A stretch of DNA of 64,000 nucleotides from Akebia trifoliata. Taxonomy: Eukaryota > Streptophyta > Magnoliopsida > Ranunculales > Lardizabalaceae. This document shows positions 34,448-47,424 of this stretch, piece after piece. The DNA lies in assembly GCA_017979445.1 (NCBI GenBank), contig CM030704.1, positions 12,569,658 through 12,633,657 of the forward strand, read 5' to 3'. The first letter of the stretch is position 1, and every line of letters starts with the position of its first letter. The position numbers were made by a program, and so were the translations under genes. The notes below the pieces were generated by a model that saw only the letters and a program-made list of their open reading frames with translations, made no database searches and was not told where the DNA came from.

Positions 34448-35968
34448 TGAAAGCGCCCTCAATCCGCGAGGTGTGCAGATCCACTTTTGATTTTTAAGGT
34501 TTGGGAGTCGCCACCTAGTTATTACGGTCTAGGAACAGAGCATTGACTCAAGATGGATAAAAAGAACAAATTTACAAAAAGAAACTAAGTTCGGGAATCA
34601 CGTTATGGGGTTGGAAGGTGTTAGGCACCAACCCCGCCCGACAAACGTCGGTCTCTACTATTTCCCAAGAAGATTACATTGCTAAAAAAACCTAAAACAA
34701 ATAAATAAAATAAAATAAAAAGATAAAAAGAAAATATACCTATAAGATCGCAACGATTTGTTCCCTCAGAACTGGTAGAATGGTTCTTTGTAAGATATTT
34801 CTTGCTTTGTTTCTGTCACTAGATCCGCTTCAGATATCAAAGATGAAGTACCTCCTTCTTAGATCTGAATGTTTCCTAAATTTTTTGATGGATTTCTAGG
34901 TGTTTTGTGAAGATTTTTTGGGAGTTTGTGAACAAAAACTAGGGTTTGGATGATAGGTAAGAGGTTAGGGCTTCAAAATCAGGGTTTTAGGAAGGGTAGG
35001 AAGGCTTTTTGACCTATTTTTTTTAGAGTTTTTCTTGACCTGCGAAATTAGGTTGTGGAGGCTCTTTATTTATAGAGTTTTTTAAGTAGAGTTAATATTT
35101 AATTATGTTTCTTTTAGATAAGGTAAATTAGGGTTTTGACTTTAGTCTTATGAGATTGACTTGGTTTCTTTATATTAGGGTTTTGACTTAAGTCTTATGA
35201 GATTGACTGGGTTTCTTTAGATTAGGATTTTGACTTAAGTCTTATGAGATTGACTTGGTTTCTTTAGATTAGGATTTTAATGAGGGTTTTGACTTAAGTC
35301 TCATGAGATTTACTTGGTTTATATTTTTAAATTAATTTTATTAAGGTTTTTCTTTACTTTAATTAATATTTTATTTATTAATTTTGAAATTAAAAATTTT
35401 TTAAATTAAAAAATTACCATTTTGCCCCCGTAGAGAACTTTTGCGTTTCAAGCTGATTTTCGATATTCTAGGATGTTTTGAAATCGATTTTTTGTAAGGA
35501 ATTCGATGGGATTATTGGTTTGTATCATTTACAAATTTTTTGGCATGAAATGATTGTCAACCCTTATGAGGGGCATTTTCATAATTTTGTCGAATTTGGT
35601 GAAAATTGACGAAATGGTTTATTTGATTTCATTTTGTTATTTTATGTGTTCGAATGGATTTTTCTAAGCGTAAGGGGTTTTAAGGATGTTTTGATATTAG
35701 GGGTATTTTGGTAATTTGATCATTTTTTAATGATTTTTATCGTAAAGCTTCTTTTTGTCTGCAATATGCTGACTTCTATGTTTTTGGGGTTATATATTCC
35801 TAGCGTAGCGTGGTTTCTACAGTTTTGTTTGTGTGAGATACCTCCTCTAATTTTTGAGACATATTTAGTAACAAATAAAGCAATGGAATAATCATCCATC
35901 ATTGGGAATCGTCGCGATCGGGTTGACGAATTGATTAATCAGGCGAGTGCAAAAATGGGGTGTCTACA
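34448..35968 (-). mobile_element. Solo LTR, TGTAGACACC family, TSD GTAGT
   Basis: The plus strand starts TGAAAGCGCCCTC and ends GGGTGTCTACA, so sense is minus. GTAGT is present at 34443-34447 and 35969-35973. The 1521-bp LTR carries a TATA box at 35066-35074, the U5 motif GGGAGTCGCCACC and the hairpin-prone GGAAGGTGTTAGGCACC. It interrupts the 3' part of a copia LTR. Confidence 0.92.
35066..35074 (-). promoter_or_regulatory. LTR TATA box
   Basis: TATAAATAA on the minus strand, in a context shared with 48028-48035 and 57514-57522. Confidence 0.6.
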
Positions 35969-35973
35969 GTAGT

Positions 35974-36281
35974 GGATATAGGCAAGTTTCCAAACCCCTA
36001 TAAACCTTGTGTCTACTTTATGATTATGCTTGAGTTCAATTTTAAATGAATGACATGACTTACATATCAAGTATTTGATAAAATTTCTATTTCATATTGT
36101 AGTATTGTATGTAATGTCGTGAATGAGTTAAGTTAAATTTGTGCATATTTAACTATTTACTTACATTAGCATAATTGTGAGACATAAGTTAGCTTCTTGG
36201 AGTGAATTTTAAAATAAAAATTTTATTTCACCTATTCATCCCCCTTATAAATTTAGACACTGTGCAAAACATGTATTTTCA
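35974..36281 (+). mobile_element. Copia LTR, 3' part
   Basis: Ends TGTATTTTCA two bases before the PBS, with CTATTCATCCCCCTTATAAA upstream, typical of Sire/copia LTR ends. It is probably the same LTR as the part at 27314, interrupted by the LINE and by the solo LTR at 34448. Confidence 0.55.
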
Positions 36282-36283
36282 AT

Positions 36284-36295
36284 TGGTATCAGAGC
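36284..36295 (+). other. Copia primer-binding site (initiator Met tRNA)
   Basis: Perfect TGGTATCAGAGC, 2 bp after the LTR end. Confidence 0.85.
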
Positions 36296-36299
36296 GGGT

Positions 36300-36910
36300 T
36301 ACTCTAAAAAGGTCTAACAACCATGAGTTGATTCTTAGCGCTTTGAATCACGTCTAAAACAGATAATTAGTCCTCGGTTCGTCTTCCCATGTTTGATGGT
36401 ATCAAATATGCATTCTTAAAAAAATAAGATGATGATATACATCAACTTCCTAAGCAGAGATGTATTGGAATATGATTGACGAAAGCTGAGAACCTTCCGT
36501 CGACACCATTGAAGTAGATGGTGTCACCACTACAGTTCCAAGACCATCAAAGAAATGGACGAAACAAGATAAAATAAATAGTATCAATAATTTTAAGGCT
36601 CTCAATGCCATAACTAGTGCAATTTTCGATGATGAGTATCAACGAATATGCATGTGCATGTTGGCCAAGAAAGTTTTGAAAATTCTAATGGCCGCTCATG
36701 AAGGCATAAGCATTGTTAAGAAGTTTAAGATTCAACTCCTCCGAACTCGATTCAACTCCTCCGAACTCAATTCAAAAACACTAAAATGGTGGAAAGTGAA
36801 ACTATCCAAGAGTTCTATGCATGCTTGAGTGACATTTGCAACTCTATATTTTATGTAGTGTAGATAGCCCGTCAAGGTAGGATTTATGCAAAAATCCTAA
36901 GATCTATGCC
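36300..36910 (+). pseudogene. Copia gag remnant (UBN2-type)
   Basis: Translated fragments in changing frames match the copia Gag order: FDGIKYAFLK, then KALNAITSAI with DDEYQRI, then AHEGISIVKK FKIQLL, then ETIQEFYACLSDICNSI (UBN2-like) and ILRSMPKRS. Stops and frameshifts break it. A 21-bp unit (TTCAACTCCTCCGAACTCRA) is duplicated in tandem at about 36733-36774. Gag would form the particle around element RNA. The rest of the copia polyprotein is absent; a gypsy integrase piece follows directly. Confidence 0.7.
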
Positions 36911-36919
36911 TAAGAGGTC

Positions 36920-37230
36920 ATCAAGTTCTTATGGGAGCATATTATAACAAGATTCGGTATCCCTTATGTAGTGGTCTCAGATAACGATACATAGTTTAAA
37001 GAAAATTGAGTCCTCGCATACTGCAGAATTTATGGGATATACCCACTTTAATCATTACCAAGGACAACTTGAAGAAAATGTTGATTAAACACAAGAGGAG
37101 ATGGGTTGACGAGTTGTATAGCGTCTTATGGGCATACCGAATGACACCACGACAAACTAAGGGGGTTGTTCTATTTGCACTAGCATATGAAACATAAGCT
37201 ATCATCCCGACCGATGTACAGGTTCCCACA
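36920..37230 (+). pseudogene. Gypsy integrase fragment
   Basis: Frames together give ITRFGIPYVVVSDN (DDE-core Asp region), KRRWVDELYSVLWAYRMTPR and FALAYET, characteristic of gypsy integrases of the Tat/Athila type. About 100 codons remain with stops. It belongs to a different superfamily from the copia gag just upstream, so a breakpoint lies near 36915. Confidence 0.7.
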
Positions 37231-39624
37231 ACAAGTTCACAGGTTACCAATATTAGCATGAACGAGCAACTATTGGTTTGAAACTATAATACTTCGAGTT
37301 TTTAATTCGTATCTTGAGAAAAAATAAATAGCGGAATTTTAAGAAAATTCTGAAAGTGGGACTTAAGGTAAAATTTTAGGATTTTTTTTTTCATTTTTAA
37401 TGAAATCTAATTTCACCATTAGTTTCAAAATGTCTAAAAAAACATACTTTAGCCTATAAGCACGCTCAAATGTGAGTTAGAATAGAATAAAATTATATTT
37501 TTCGGGTCAGACTAGACTAAAAAAAAGAATTTTTGTTACAACAAGAATTTTTAAAATTTGATCACACCATTAGATCCACAATAAAAAAATATGGAAAATG
37601 AAGTATTTACTCATTATTTTTGGAGCCTAGAAAGTCGAATTATCGTCAAAAACAGATCAACTTCGACTTTTGGGATGAATCGAGTTGAAAAAGTAAATTT
37701 TTGTTAGAGATAGAATTTGATCACACCATTAGATCCACAATAAAAAAAATATGGAAAATGAAATATTCATTCGTCAATTTTGGATTCCGAAAAGTTGAGT
37801 TATCATCAAACAAAATAATTTTGAAAAGGACGATTGCATCCCCATATTTATTATATAAATAATACGTTAAATTTTTATTTCCTTTCGTCATCTTCACCAA
37901 CCCAAAAACCAGCAACCATAATTTGGTTTTCAACGACTTGTCGCCGTTGACACATAGCAAACGGAACGTCGTCAATATCCAACAAAGAAGGGAAAAACGT
38001 CCATAGTATCGAACTCTTCAAATCCCATCCATTTATTTTTTTTTTTTTTTTTTTTTTTCTCCAGGTTTCGTCAAAAAATTGTTGAAAACATAACGAGAGT
38101 TTCGACCATTCAACTTCAGATTTCATTTACTTCAAACCTAAACTGTCCTTCGCTACATAAGGGAAAAAGGACGGCATCATCAAGTCTCTGAAACCATCGG
38201 GCCCGATTCAAAAATCAGCTATCTCCACATCAAATCCTCCTCAATTTTTGCATTAGTCACGTCAATTTTCATGCACGTTCTTCAATTATATGGCACAAAG
38301 ATTGTAGGAGACTCACAATTTCTATTAGTAATAGTAGATTGTGAAAATTACATTTAGGATTTTTAACGAAAATTTGTAATGTGTTTAAAAAAATGTAAAA
38401 TTATTTTCATTATTTCAAATTCATGCCTAGATCTTCATGTTTTATAATAAATTATACGTGAGTAGTACACTTTATCGGGTTAATTCCGCTAGTTAGTCCT
38501 ATGCACTGCTTAGATCCCGTTTTGATCTAAATTTTGTAATTTTTAATTTAATTAATAAAAATAAATTTCAAAGTTTAAAAAATAATTTAATATCCAATGA
38601 ACTCATATTGAGTTGATGAATATCGTAAAATGAATGTTGTATTCGAAAGATTGAAAGCAGTGAAAATTGAAAAAGGGGAAAATTGATGAAACGATAAAAT
38701 GTCAGAATCACACTGTAGACATGAGATGTTCACCATGAACCTCAATGCTACATTATTTGGAGTTACCACCATTCTTTTTTGAAAATGGGTGTGAATGGGT
38801 ACCCGTATTGATTTTTTAAAAATTATTATTTTTCATAGCCTTGTAGTGACTCTCATGTGTTGGAAAGGGCAAGGTCTACCTAAGATCTAGGTAAGGAGAT
38901 CCGGTTAGAGGATGGGGAAGGTGTTAGGTACCCCATCCTCTCCACCAAAGGTGGTTACCTTGCTTGGCCATTTAAAAAAAAGCTTAAAAACATAGATAGA
39001 AAATGCATGGAGTGAAAATATCCCCTTAGAGAAGTGTTTTGATTTCAATGTGAACTTAGGGACATCGTATGGAGAAGGATGACCCATGTAACCACATTAT
39101 TTTATGGATATGAATGTAGGTTTGAGCTTTAGAGAGAGTCCATGATGGAGTTTCCTTGAGGCTATAACCTTGATGCATGTATGTATGGCTAGAAACTTAG
39201 TGTTTCACCCCATCAAGAGAGTGACACATTTCTTCATCATTGCCATGCATAGGTGAGTGTGTGCAATGTGTACAACATGATGCATGAGTTTAAGGTAAAG
39301 GGGGACTTCCTAAGATTTATGTGTACAATCCAATCTACCGGGGATGGGAGATGGTTTACATTACATCCTAAGATTTCTAGAAAGAAAAAATGAGAGGGAT
39401 AGAAGAAGAAGATGCAAACTTTAAAATAAATAAACTACATCTTAAACTCCACCTTGTCCCTTAATGAACTTGAACTTTGAAAGGAAGACTTGAGACTTGA
39501 GTTAGATGGTTGAGGGTTGAGTGAGTTGAAGTTTAGAAGATGAGAGAATGTGTAAGAATTTTGGTAAAGTTTTAGGTTGAGAGATGGGGGCTTGAGAACA
39601 TGTTTTGTTTTTAGAAAATGAGGG

Positions 39625-39632
39625 TATTTATA
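39625..39632 (-). promoter_or_regulatory. LTR TATA box
   Basis: TATAAATA on the minus strand, as in the partial LTR at 63899-63906. Confidence 0.55.
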
Positions 39633-39774
39633 GAGTTTTTGGATAACTTTTGAGGATAAAGTGGTCCAACCCTATTTCTTTTTGGATTTTTCATTTGTAT
39701 GAGGGTAAAGATGACATTTGTGAAGAAATTCTAAAAATATTGTTTGATTTTTGATTTTTTGGTAAATAGAGGTG

Positions 39775-40060
39775 AGAGAACAAAAAGTATTTTTGGGAGG
39801 GTGAATAGGGGAGTGACGTGTGTAAAGGTGGAGTGGTAGGTGAAAAGTAGACCTTGATTCATTTGTAAATAACTCATAAAGTAGGGGTGGATGTATATTT
39901 TTGAAATGGACCAATGGGAAAGCAAAAGTACTTTTGAGAGGGTGAGTAGGAGAATGACATGTGTAAAGGTGAAATGGTAGGTGAAAAATAGATCTTGATT
40001 CATTTGTAAATAACTCATAAAGCAATGGTGGAAGTATAATTTTGAAATTGACTAATGGGA
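39775..40060. repeat. 141-bp tandem duplication inside the solo LTR
   Basis: AGTATTTTTGGGAGGGTGAA at about 39786 recurs as AGTACTTTTGAGAGGGTGAG at about 39927. The repeated peptides on the minus strand are a by-product. Confidence 0.85.
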
Positions 40061-42507
40061 GAACTCCATGTATGTACTTGAAGATTCCCACCTTTTGAGG
40101 GTATGATTGGAAGTTCTTTTAACTTTATGAATTATTACCAAAGACCAAAGTATCTTTTTGGTTTGGCCACACCTTTTGAGAAAGGGCATTCTTGAATTTT
40201 CACAAAGGGAGAGTTGACTCTCCAATTAGATAATGCATTGGGTATTGAGGACTTATGGGAGATCAACATGTGTCACCTTTTGAAGGGATATGAGAGAATG
40301 AGCTTAGAGTGGGATTGGTATTGGGCTTAGGGAATGGGCTTTGTCTTAGGCTTAGGTTGGACTAGGAAATAGATTTGGGTTATGGGTTTAGAATGGCATT
40401 GGGTTTAGAGAATGAGCTTGAATTTTGGGTTAAAATGTGGACTTTGTCTTGGGCTTAGATTTGGTTAGGAAGTGGACTATGGTTAGGGTATGGATGATGG
40501 ATCGGTTAATGGGGAAAGGATATGGATCCGGGTTGGTTCATGATAAGAGGTAGGAAATTAGAGTGGATTAAGGACAAGGTTAAGCATACAAAATTATATG
40601 ACATGATGCATGTATACATATATGCATGAAAATGATGCCAAGTGGCAATGCGGGTCCATCGAAAATCTTGAGTTCTAAATCGGAATCAATTCGAGAAAAT
40701 TTGGATTTTCCTAATAGGTTCGTGCAAATTAGGGTGTCTACACACACCCGAGAGGTGATGTCTACATTTTACATTGTGATACTATATGTGGGCTGATGAA
40801 TAGATATCCAAGGTTAATTTATTTTCTTTTATCACGAGGTGACGTGCATGTTTATTTATTTTCTACTAGTGCGACGTGCTGGTTTACTTTTCTATACTAC
40901 TATTTATTTTAGGCCGATGGGCCACTGTTGCATAGTAGGAAAACTGGATATCCATTCTCAACTCTAAAATGTTAATTTCTTATTTGTTTTCAAATAAAAA
41001 TGATATATGTATACGTAGGTATTTTGTGAACTATTAAAGAGCTTATGAATACCTAAAGGGATAATTCGTCATATCATCTAAAGGGATATACTATCCTATG
41101 ATGTACAGTAAGGACAACCAAGATCATACGTAGTATGAGACGGGTATGAGAGTGGAGTCATAATTGGAATCCGGACTCATTCCTCTCTATCTTTACTAGT
41201 AAACTTGTAGTGTAAAAGTGGTCGTCGTACATAAATGATGTTGTATAATGGGAATCACATGCACGCTTGATAGGCATAAACGAAGATGATTAGTCAGTAA
41301 TCACTAACAATTTATAGTAGTCGAACGTTCTGGCACTTCAAAAAAAGGCTCATTGTTTACAGTCATGTCAAACGGCTAGCTGAGTTGGATAAATTATCAA
41401 TCAAGTGTGGTAAGTACAGCAACCAACTACAAAATCAAGAACTAAAAGTCAATAAAACATTGTAACATCATGTCCCGACTGTGAGCGATCTAGTCGTGAA
41501 TTATAACTCTCTAATTCTACTATTCCACCATTGTGTATTATATATCTATTGTCTTATTTAGATATATAAAATGAAATGCATGTTTAATGTTTTCATTTGA
41601 TCAATTAGATTATATAAAAAGAACATGTTATAGTGAATATTGCTAATTGATATAATGTAAGTTTTAAAATGTTTAGTTGCTAATTCCTGACAATATGTAC
41701 CACTTAATCGTAGTTTATTATGTAAAACTTTGCATATGTTAAAATGATTCAATATGCTTATTCGTTCATATTAGGAAAGATTATTGGTAGGAATTTTTTA
41801 CTTCCCTACTAGATAACCAATATTACTCACCATTTCCTTCTTATTTTTTTAGCTCCAAAGCTTGCAGTTGGTAAGGAGAGCGTAGAACCGACTAATGAGG
41901 ATCATCTAGTAAGTCAGATAGATGACTAAAGTCTATTTCCTAGTGAGTACTGAGGTTATACCCCCTTGCGGCGTTAGTTAGTCTAGGTTATTCATAGATT
42001 TTGGTGGAACATTTGGACTTTTGTTAGAGTGGGAAGTTTTTATATAATTCTGTATATCAATTTCTTTTTCCGCACTCTGATCTATCATATGTTATTAGAT
42101 GTATATAAGCTTCCATTATTATTTTATTTATATATATATACAGGATGTTATGTGTATCATTTATCAGGTGAAATAGGTGTTTAAGTGCCTTAGAATACTA
42201 ACATAAACAAAGGAAATCATGTCGAAATTTCAAGTCACCACTTAGTACCTCGAGATTTGTCATAGGCTTTGTGTTACTGTTTCGAGGGCGTCATAGGAAT
42301 TTTGACTGGCTAGATGAGACTCGGGAATGAGTAATGAAGAAACTCAATTGATACCAACAATAATTAAAGAATCCTTATGATCGGAAGGTATGGAGTAGAG
42401 TATCAAAGCTCAGAGATATGGTGTTATGAAAGGTGTTTTAGAACACACGAGAGTTGAACAGCGGGAAGCTCGGCACAAATTGAAAAGGTTTGTATATTGT
42501 ACGTAGG

Positions 42508-43033
42508 TATAGACACCCCATTTTCGCACTTGCCTGATTAATTAACTCGTCAACGAGATTGCAACGGTTCCCAAAGAAGGATGATTATTCCAATGCTATA
42601 TTTTGTTGCTAGATATGTTTCAAAAATTCGGATGAGGTATCTCAAACTAACAAAACTATACGCTATGCTAGGAAAATATAACCCCAAAAACATAGAAATC
42701 ATCATCTTGCAGACAGAAAGAAGCTTTACGATAAAAATCACTAAAGAATGATCAAATTACAAAAATACCCCTAACCTCAAAATATCCCTAGAGCCTCATT
42801 ACGTTTAAGAAAATCATTTCAAACACATAAAACAACAAATTGAAATCAAATAAATCATTTCACCAATTTTCACAAAATTCAACAAAATTACGAAAATGCC
42901 CCTCATAAAGTTCACGACCATTTCACACAAAAATTTCATAAATGATAAAAACCAATATTCCCATTGAATTCCTTACAAAAAATTGAGTCCAAAACATTTT
43001 GGAACATTAAAAAATAACTTAAAACACAAAAAG
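42508..43033 (+). mobile_element. 5' LTR, U3 piece, at inversion breakpoint
   Basis: TATAGACACCCCATTTTCGC (TG changed to TA) through AACACAAAAAG matches 56525-57059 of the 3' LTR. It then switches to inverted internal sequence (GATAACCCTTGGCGG). Confidence 0.85.
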
Positions 43034-46000
43034 ATAACCCTTGGCGGCAACTGAGCAAAATCCAAGATAACTCTTGGCGGAAACTGAGCAAAATGGCGGA
43101 AACTGAGCAAAATCCAAGATAACCCTTGGCGGAAACTGAGCAAAACTGGTAGAGGAATGAATGAATTTTGGAGAAAACTGATTAGAACGAACCGGAGAAC
43201 GAATAAATCTGGAAGATAATGAATCTGGAAGAGAAATGACTGATTCTAAGAATGATTGAATCTGAAAAAGAATCTAGAGACTGAAAGAATGTTATATCTC
43301 CTATGTGAGATCCGAAATGCTTTTGTTTGAACCTCAAGGATTTATCAAAAGGTTTTAAAACCTGAATTTTTATTTCTTTCGAACCTCAAGAGTTTTTTGA
43401 AAAACTGTTATCGAGAGGGTTACCTTAAATTTGGGGTTCTCATTATCTCACTGCTCAAAAGCAAAATGCCTCTAGTTTGACAATGACCATGGCCTTAAAA
43501 ATAATTGAACACATAAAAAAAATGCCCCTAGTATAAGGGGGGAAAGTTACATTAAAAAAGAAAGAAAATGCTCCTTGTATGAAGGTTTGAAATAATTGAT
43601 TACCACAAGCGCAATAAAGACTCAATTTTTAATTTTGATTAATTTTATTGAAGGTTTTGAGTCAGGCTCAAGAGTACAAAATTATTTCCATTCGAGTTTC
43701 ATCATAGAATTCACCCTTATCCCCCTTGGTTCACTTGGGGAAGTAAACATTTTCAGATCGATCGTAGACAAGATACTTGTGGCTTCTGAGTCTATGCCTG
43801 ATTTAAGCTAAGTATTGAACTCGATTATTCGGACTTTTGATGTTTCAGCTCAGATCGCTCTCAACTTGGGATTTTCTTCTGTTTTTCTTTGTTGCTCTAA
43901 CTTTTGCCTAGATCGCCTTTTCAGGTTTTCGATCTAACGAGCTTACTCTAACTTTTGCCTAGATCGCCTTTTCAGGTTTTCAATCTATCGAGCTCTTTTT
44001 TTTCTTTACTCTAATTGTTGCCAAAGTGTCCTTTCAGATTTTCAACCTTGCGAGCTTGCCTTAATTTTTGCCTAAGTCACCCTTTTCGGGTTTTCAACTT
44101 AGCAGGCTTTATCATTTTTTATCTTTTTCTTCTCTTCTGAACTTCTGAAGTTACTGTCTGATCATACTTTGATATCTTCCTTGACTTCTCGCACGGTACT
44201 TAGGAGGACTTTTATAGGTAGGCTTAGGATTAGGTATAAAAAGAAAGGAATTTTGAGGCTCAAAAACCCAAATGCCCCTTGTGTGGCATTTCCTTTTAAA
44301 TTATTTCTTTTTCTTTAAATTTTCTTTCCCACTTTGAATGATATTTCTTTTCTTTTGAATTTTTTCTCGATTTTTTTTATTATGTGGGAAATATATTATT
44401 TTTTATTATTAATGTGGTCGAGCCTGAAGTAACTTCTCAGGTTGCCTACGTACCCCAGAATTTTGGGATCAGACCAAAACGTAGTTCGAAACTTCCCTCC
44501 CCTAGGTTAAGTGATCGGGTTAAGAAAGAAAAAGGCATAATTTTTCTTTTTGAAAAATGTTGCAAAGGGGTTGAGAAAGGATATATTGAACTGGGTAACA
44601 GGAGAATTGATTCGGTCAAAGATGGCCTCCTTAAATGTAGTACCGTTTGATTTGGTCAATGTTGGTTGGTTCTGGTAGTTCACCTCCATCATGATCTTGA
44701 AGTCTGACGACTTTTCCAGACAGTATTTCCTTAATGAATGAATTTTTCCAATTTAGACTTTCTCCTATAATCGAGGAGGAGTGTTCAATTTTCTTTGAAG
44801 TCTGATAGTTAAATCTTTGACTTGTAAATGATGAGCTTTGAACTTTTTGTCAAATGCACGGGTGACTCTTCTTAGATAAGCTTGCACATGGTACAGGGCT
44901 TTAACTCGTTTTCTTCGATCAAGTTTAATTCTTCATACTGCTGACGAACCCAATCTGTTTCTAACAAATGATTTTCCAACAAGACCTTGAGAGACGGAAT
45001 TCACATTTCAACTGGTAAGATTGTTTCCATATCATACACTAGAAAGTAGGGAATAGCTCCAGTGGAAGACTGTATTGAAGTATGATGTGCCCCTAGTGTG
45101 AATGGTAACTTCTCTAACTAATCCTGGTGTGATTGACGCATTGTCTTGATGATTGTTTTGAGATTTTTTACTAGCTGCTTCAACCTTTTCATTAATCTGA
45201 GGACGGTAGAGAGATAATGTGTGATGCCGGATCTTCAACTTTGATCACAGAGTAATGATTTATGCTTTGAAGCACGACCCATTATCAGAAATCAATTCAA
45301 AAGGTATCCCCATATCGATTGATAATATGTGATTTGCAACTCAAGATGTAGTAAGGATAGCACTGGTACATTTTATAACATCTTCTTTGATTCCATTGAT
45401 ATAGACGAGTATCTAGTCCATGTTGAACAACACTCAAGCTTGTACCTAACATACCCTCATATGATCACACGAACAAGTCTTTTGAAATTTCTGAAAAAAT
45501 TCATTATCCTCTTGTGTTCCTCTAGAGATAAGATGGTTTCTATTTGAATCTCTTTAGGAATTTATTTCCGTTCCGAGGTCAATGACCTTTGCTTTCTTGA
45601 GCCCGACTCTTATCTTCTTGTCTTTGAATCTAGATTATTAGTTAATTCGTTAATGCGCTCGAGATATTCAAAAATTTCTTTTGTACGATCAATTCAAAAG
45701 AGGCGACAGACACTTCTACAAACTCGACGAACTAACTTGACTCAATAAGAAAGAGTAGGCTCAATCTAAGGAAGACATGACCTTGCTAGAAAAAAGGACT
45801 CGAGCTAACCCAAATGACCCATGAAAACTCGAGAGTAACCAAAACGGGCTTGATGAGAACTGAGACATTGCGTACAACCGGTAGGATTGAAGCACTATGA
45901 TTTTCAAAGAACAACTGGATGATGTTGAGAAATTTTGAGGTCATTTCTGACTGTTGACTTGATATTGACGTTTACTCTAACTGATCGGATTTACAACCCT

Positions 46001-46190
46001 ACCTAGACGATAGACGATTGAGCTTAGATACAATGATAACCCTTAAACCTTTTTGAAGATGAATTTAACCAATTTCAGTGTCACCCCCTTGATAACATTT
46101 TAAATGAACCCTGAGATTTTATTGAATTTTGTGCACCAATCCATTAAAAAGTTCATCCATTTAATGATTATTCAGAAGAAAAATAATTTT
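43034..46190 (-). mobile_element. Inverted internal segment with integrase (copy 1)
   Basis: Read on the minus strand this parallels 52919-56180. It runs from GGATTGGTGCAC (about 46130), through the CTCGAGCGCATTAACG block and the integrase (45330-44700), to the CAACCTGAGAAGTTACTTCAGG block (about 44440) and the 33-bp minisatellite, which has only about four units here (43034-43150). Confidence 0.8.
44700..45330 (-). pseudogene. Gypsy integrase remnant, copy 1
   Basis: On the minus strand, IINRYGIPFELISDNGSCFKA gives the second catalytic Asp (in SDNG), and KIRHHTLSLYRPQINEKVEA gives the catalytic Glu (VEA). Stops interrupt it and the upstream HHCC finger is not recognised. Integrase would insert element cDNA into chromosomes. 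Copy 2 is at 53790-54300 on the other strand, with different breaks. Confidence 0.75.
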
Positions 46191-46244
46191 ATGTTGCACT
46201 CTTGAAAAATATTGGAAAATAATGTTTTTATTTCACAAATCTGA

Positions 46245-46541
46245 TTATATTTTTGCAACATTTTTGGTAGTTTTCCAAGGTCCATAAAAACTTTTCATGC
46301 AAAAATAGATCTTTTGCAAATTATTTTTCCTTCTTTTTCTTTTCTTTTGGAAAACATTTTCTTCTGAAAAATAGTTTTTTATTTGGAAAGTATCTTCTCT
46401 TGGAAAATCTTGTTTTTTATGGAAAATATTTTTTGGAAAACGTTTTTTCTTTGAAAATATTTTTTTTAGAGAATAACACTTTTTTTTGGAAAACACTTCT
46501 TTTGGAAAATATTTTTTCTGGAAAATACTTTTCCTTCCCAA
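46245..46541. repeat. Low-complexity TTTTGGAAAATA repeat
   Basis: Degenerate tandem of TTTGGAAAATA-like words. The Lys/Phe-rich minus-strand ORF across it is a product of the repeat and not a gene. Confidence 0.75.
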
Positions 46542-47424
46542 ATCATTTTTGCTCTTTGAAAATTTGATTTCTATTTCGATTTAAATGGCCTGGTCCATCA
46601 TGATTGTTGGATCGGGATGGACTGGGTCATTATTGTAAAAGAATGGATTTTTTTTATTGGATCGGTGCACCCATTTTACTTTTCAAAAGTAACATTTTTA
46701 TCCTTGAGATCAATTATGCACTCGGATCTCATCATTCACATCACTTACATACATTCATCAATCAACGGACTCCATTCAATAAACAACCCGGGAACACCCA
46801 CGATAAGTTCGAGTCGTGACCTACTAGGAAGGTTTCTAGACTCTAAGCTTACTACGTGCAATGCATTTTCATCTAGCCACCCTCGCCCAAGCACACCTAT
46901 ATACCTTTCGATATGTGGTGACTTGGTTTGATATACCGTGTAGGTGATAATCTAAAACCTCAATTCACTTCTCTGAAGTCAAAAACAGCCAGTTTGATCT
47001 CCAGTTGAGAGGTGGCGCCCAATGCTGAGCAAGGGCCCACTTAAATACCTCTCGTCTAGAATAGACGTAGTCTATCCCCCTCGAACAGTAGGGTACAGCG
47101 GGGCAAGATCTTGCTTAGGCACCGGTTCTGACCAAGAAGTGCAATTGATATACTTAGATTATCTTTTACACCTACGGGTACGAGTCAAGAGTTGTAGCTT
47201 TCATAAATGGTTTGGCATCCCACGAGGGGACCGACCACGTACTAGTACTACGTTGGCAATCGGGACATGTGACTGTGTGGTTCACAATAGGTAAAAGGCT
47301 CAGGTCGCTCCAGCCTGGGTGCATCAATACATCTCTCAGAATCACCTGATTAGACGGTATTGATGCCCCAGTTTGATATACCCTAAGGTACGTGACTGGA
47401 GTTGTGGTTTTCATGAATGACGTC

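Larger units (their letters stand above)
38714..40742 (-). mobile_element. Solo LTR with 8-bp inverted ends, TSD CACAC
   Basis: The plus strand begins TGTAGACA and ends TGTCTACA, perfect 8-bp inverted ends. CACAC flanks both sides (38709-38713; 40743-40747). Excision in thought restores the host LTR, as comparison with 16464-19407 shows. Sense is taken as minus from the TATA box (39625-39632) and the GGTGTTAGGTACCCC motif in U5. Confidence 0.9.
37279..42295 (+). mobile_element. TGTAAAATCCC-family LTR interrupted by a solo LTR
   Basis: Homologous to the solo LTR at 16464-19407 but on the other strand. Matching phrases run from AATTCGTATCTTGAG (about 37301) to GTGTTACTGTTTCGAGGGCG (about 42270). 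Two related AT-rich segments at about 37555-37640 and 37705-37800 (ATTTGATCACACCATTAGATC) form an imperfect tandem duplication. The solo LTR 38714-40742 is inserted inside. No TSD was found for the whole LTR. Confidence 0.65.

Noticed and set aside
39672..40091. 139- and 95-codon ORFs with repeated HSPTHP-like peptides
   Set aside because: They come from the 141-bp tandem duplication inside a solo LTR.
40320..40560. Telomere-like GGTTTAG/GGCTTAG repeats
   Set aside because: Words are irregular and mixed (GGCTTAGG, GGGTTTAG, GGATATGG), not TTTAGGG tandem; it is inside a solo LTR.
46245..46541. 98-codon Lys/Phe-rich minus-strand ORF
   Set aside because: It is the translation of a TTTTGGAAAATA low-complexity repeat; no homologue or start context.
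47020..47060. TGGCGCC-like primer-binding site at 47013
   Set aside because: No LTR end next to it; the true PBS of the element is at 51926-51944.
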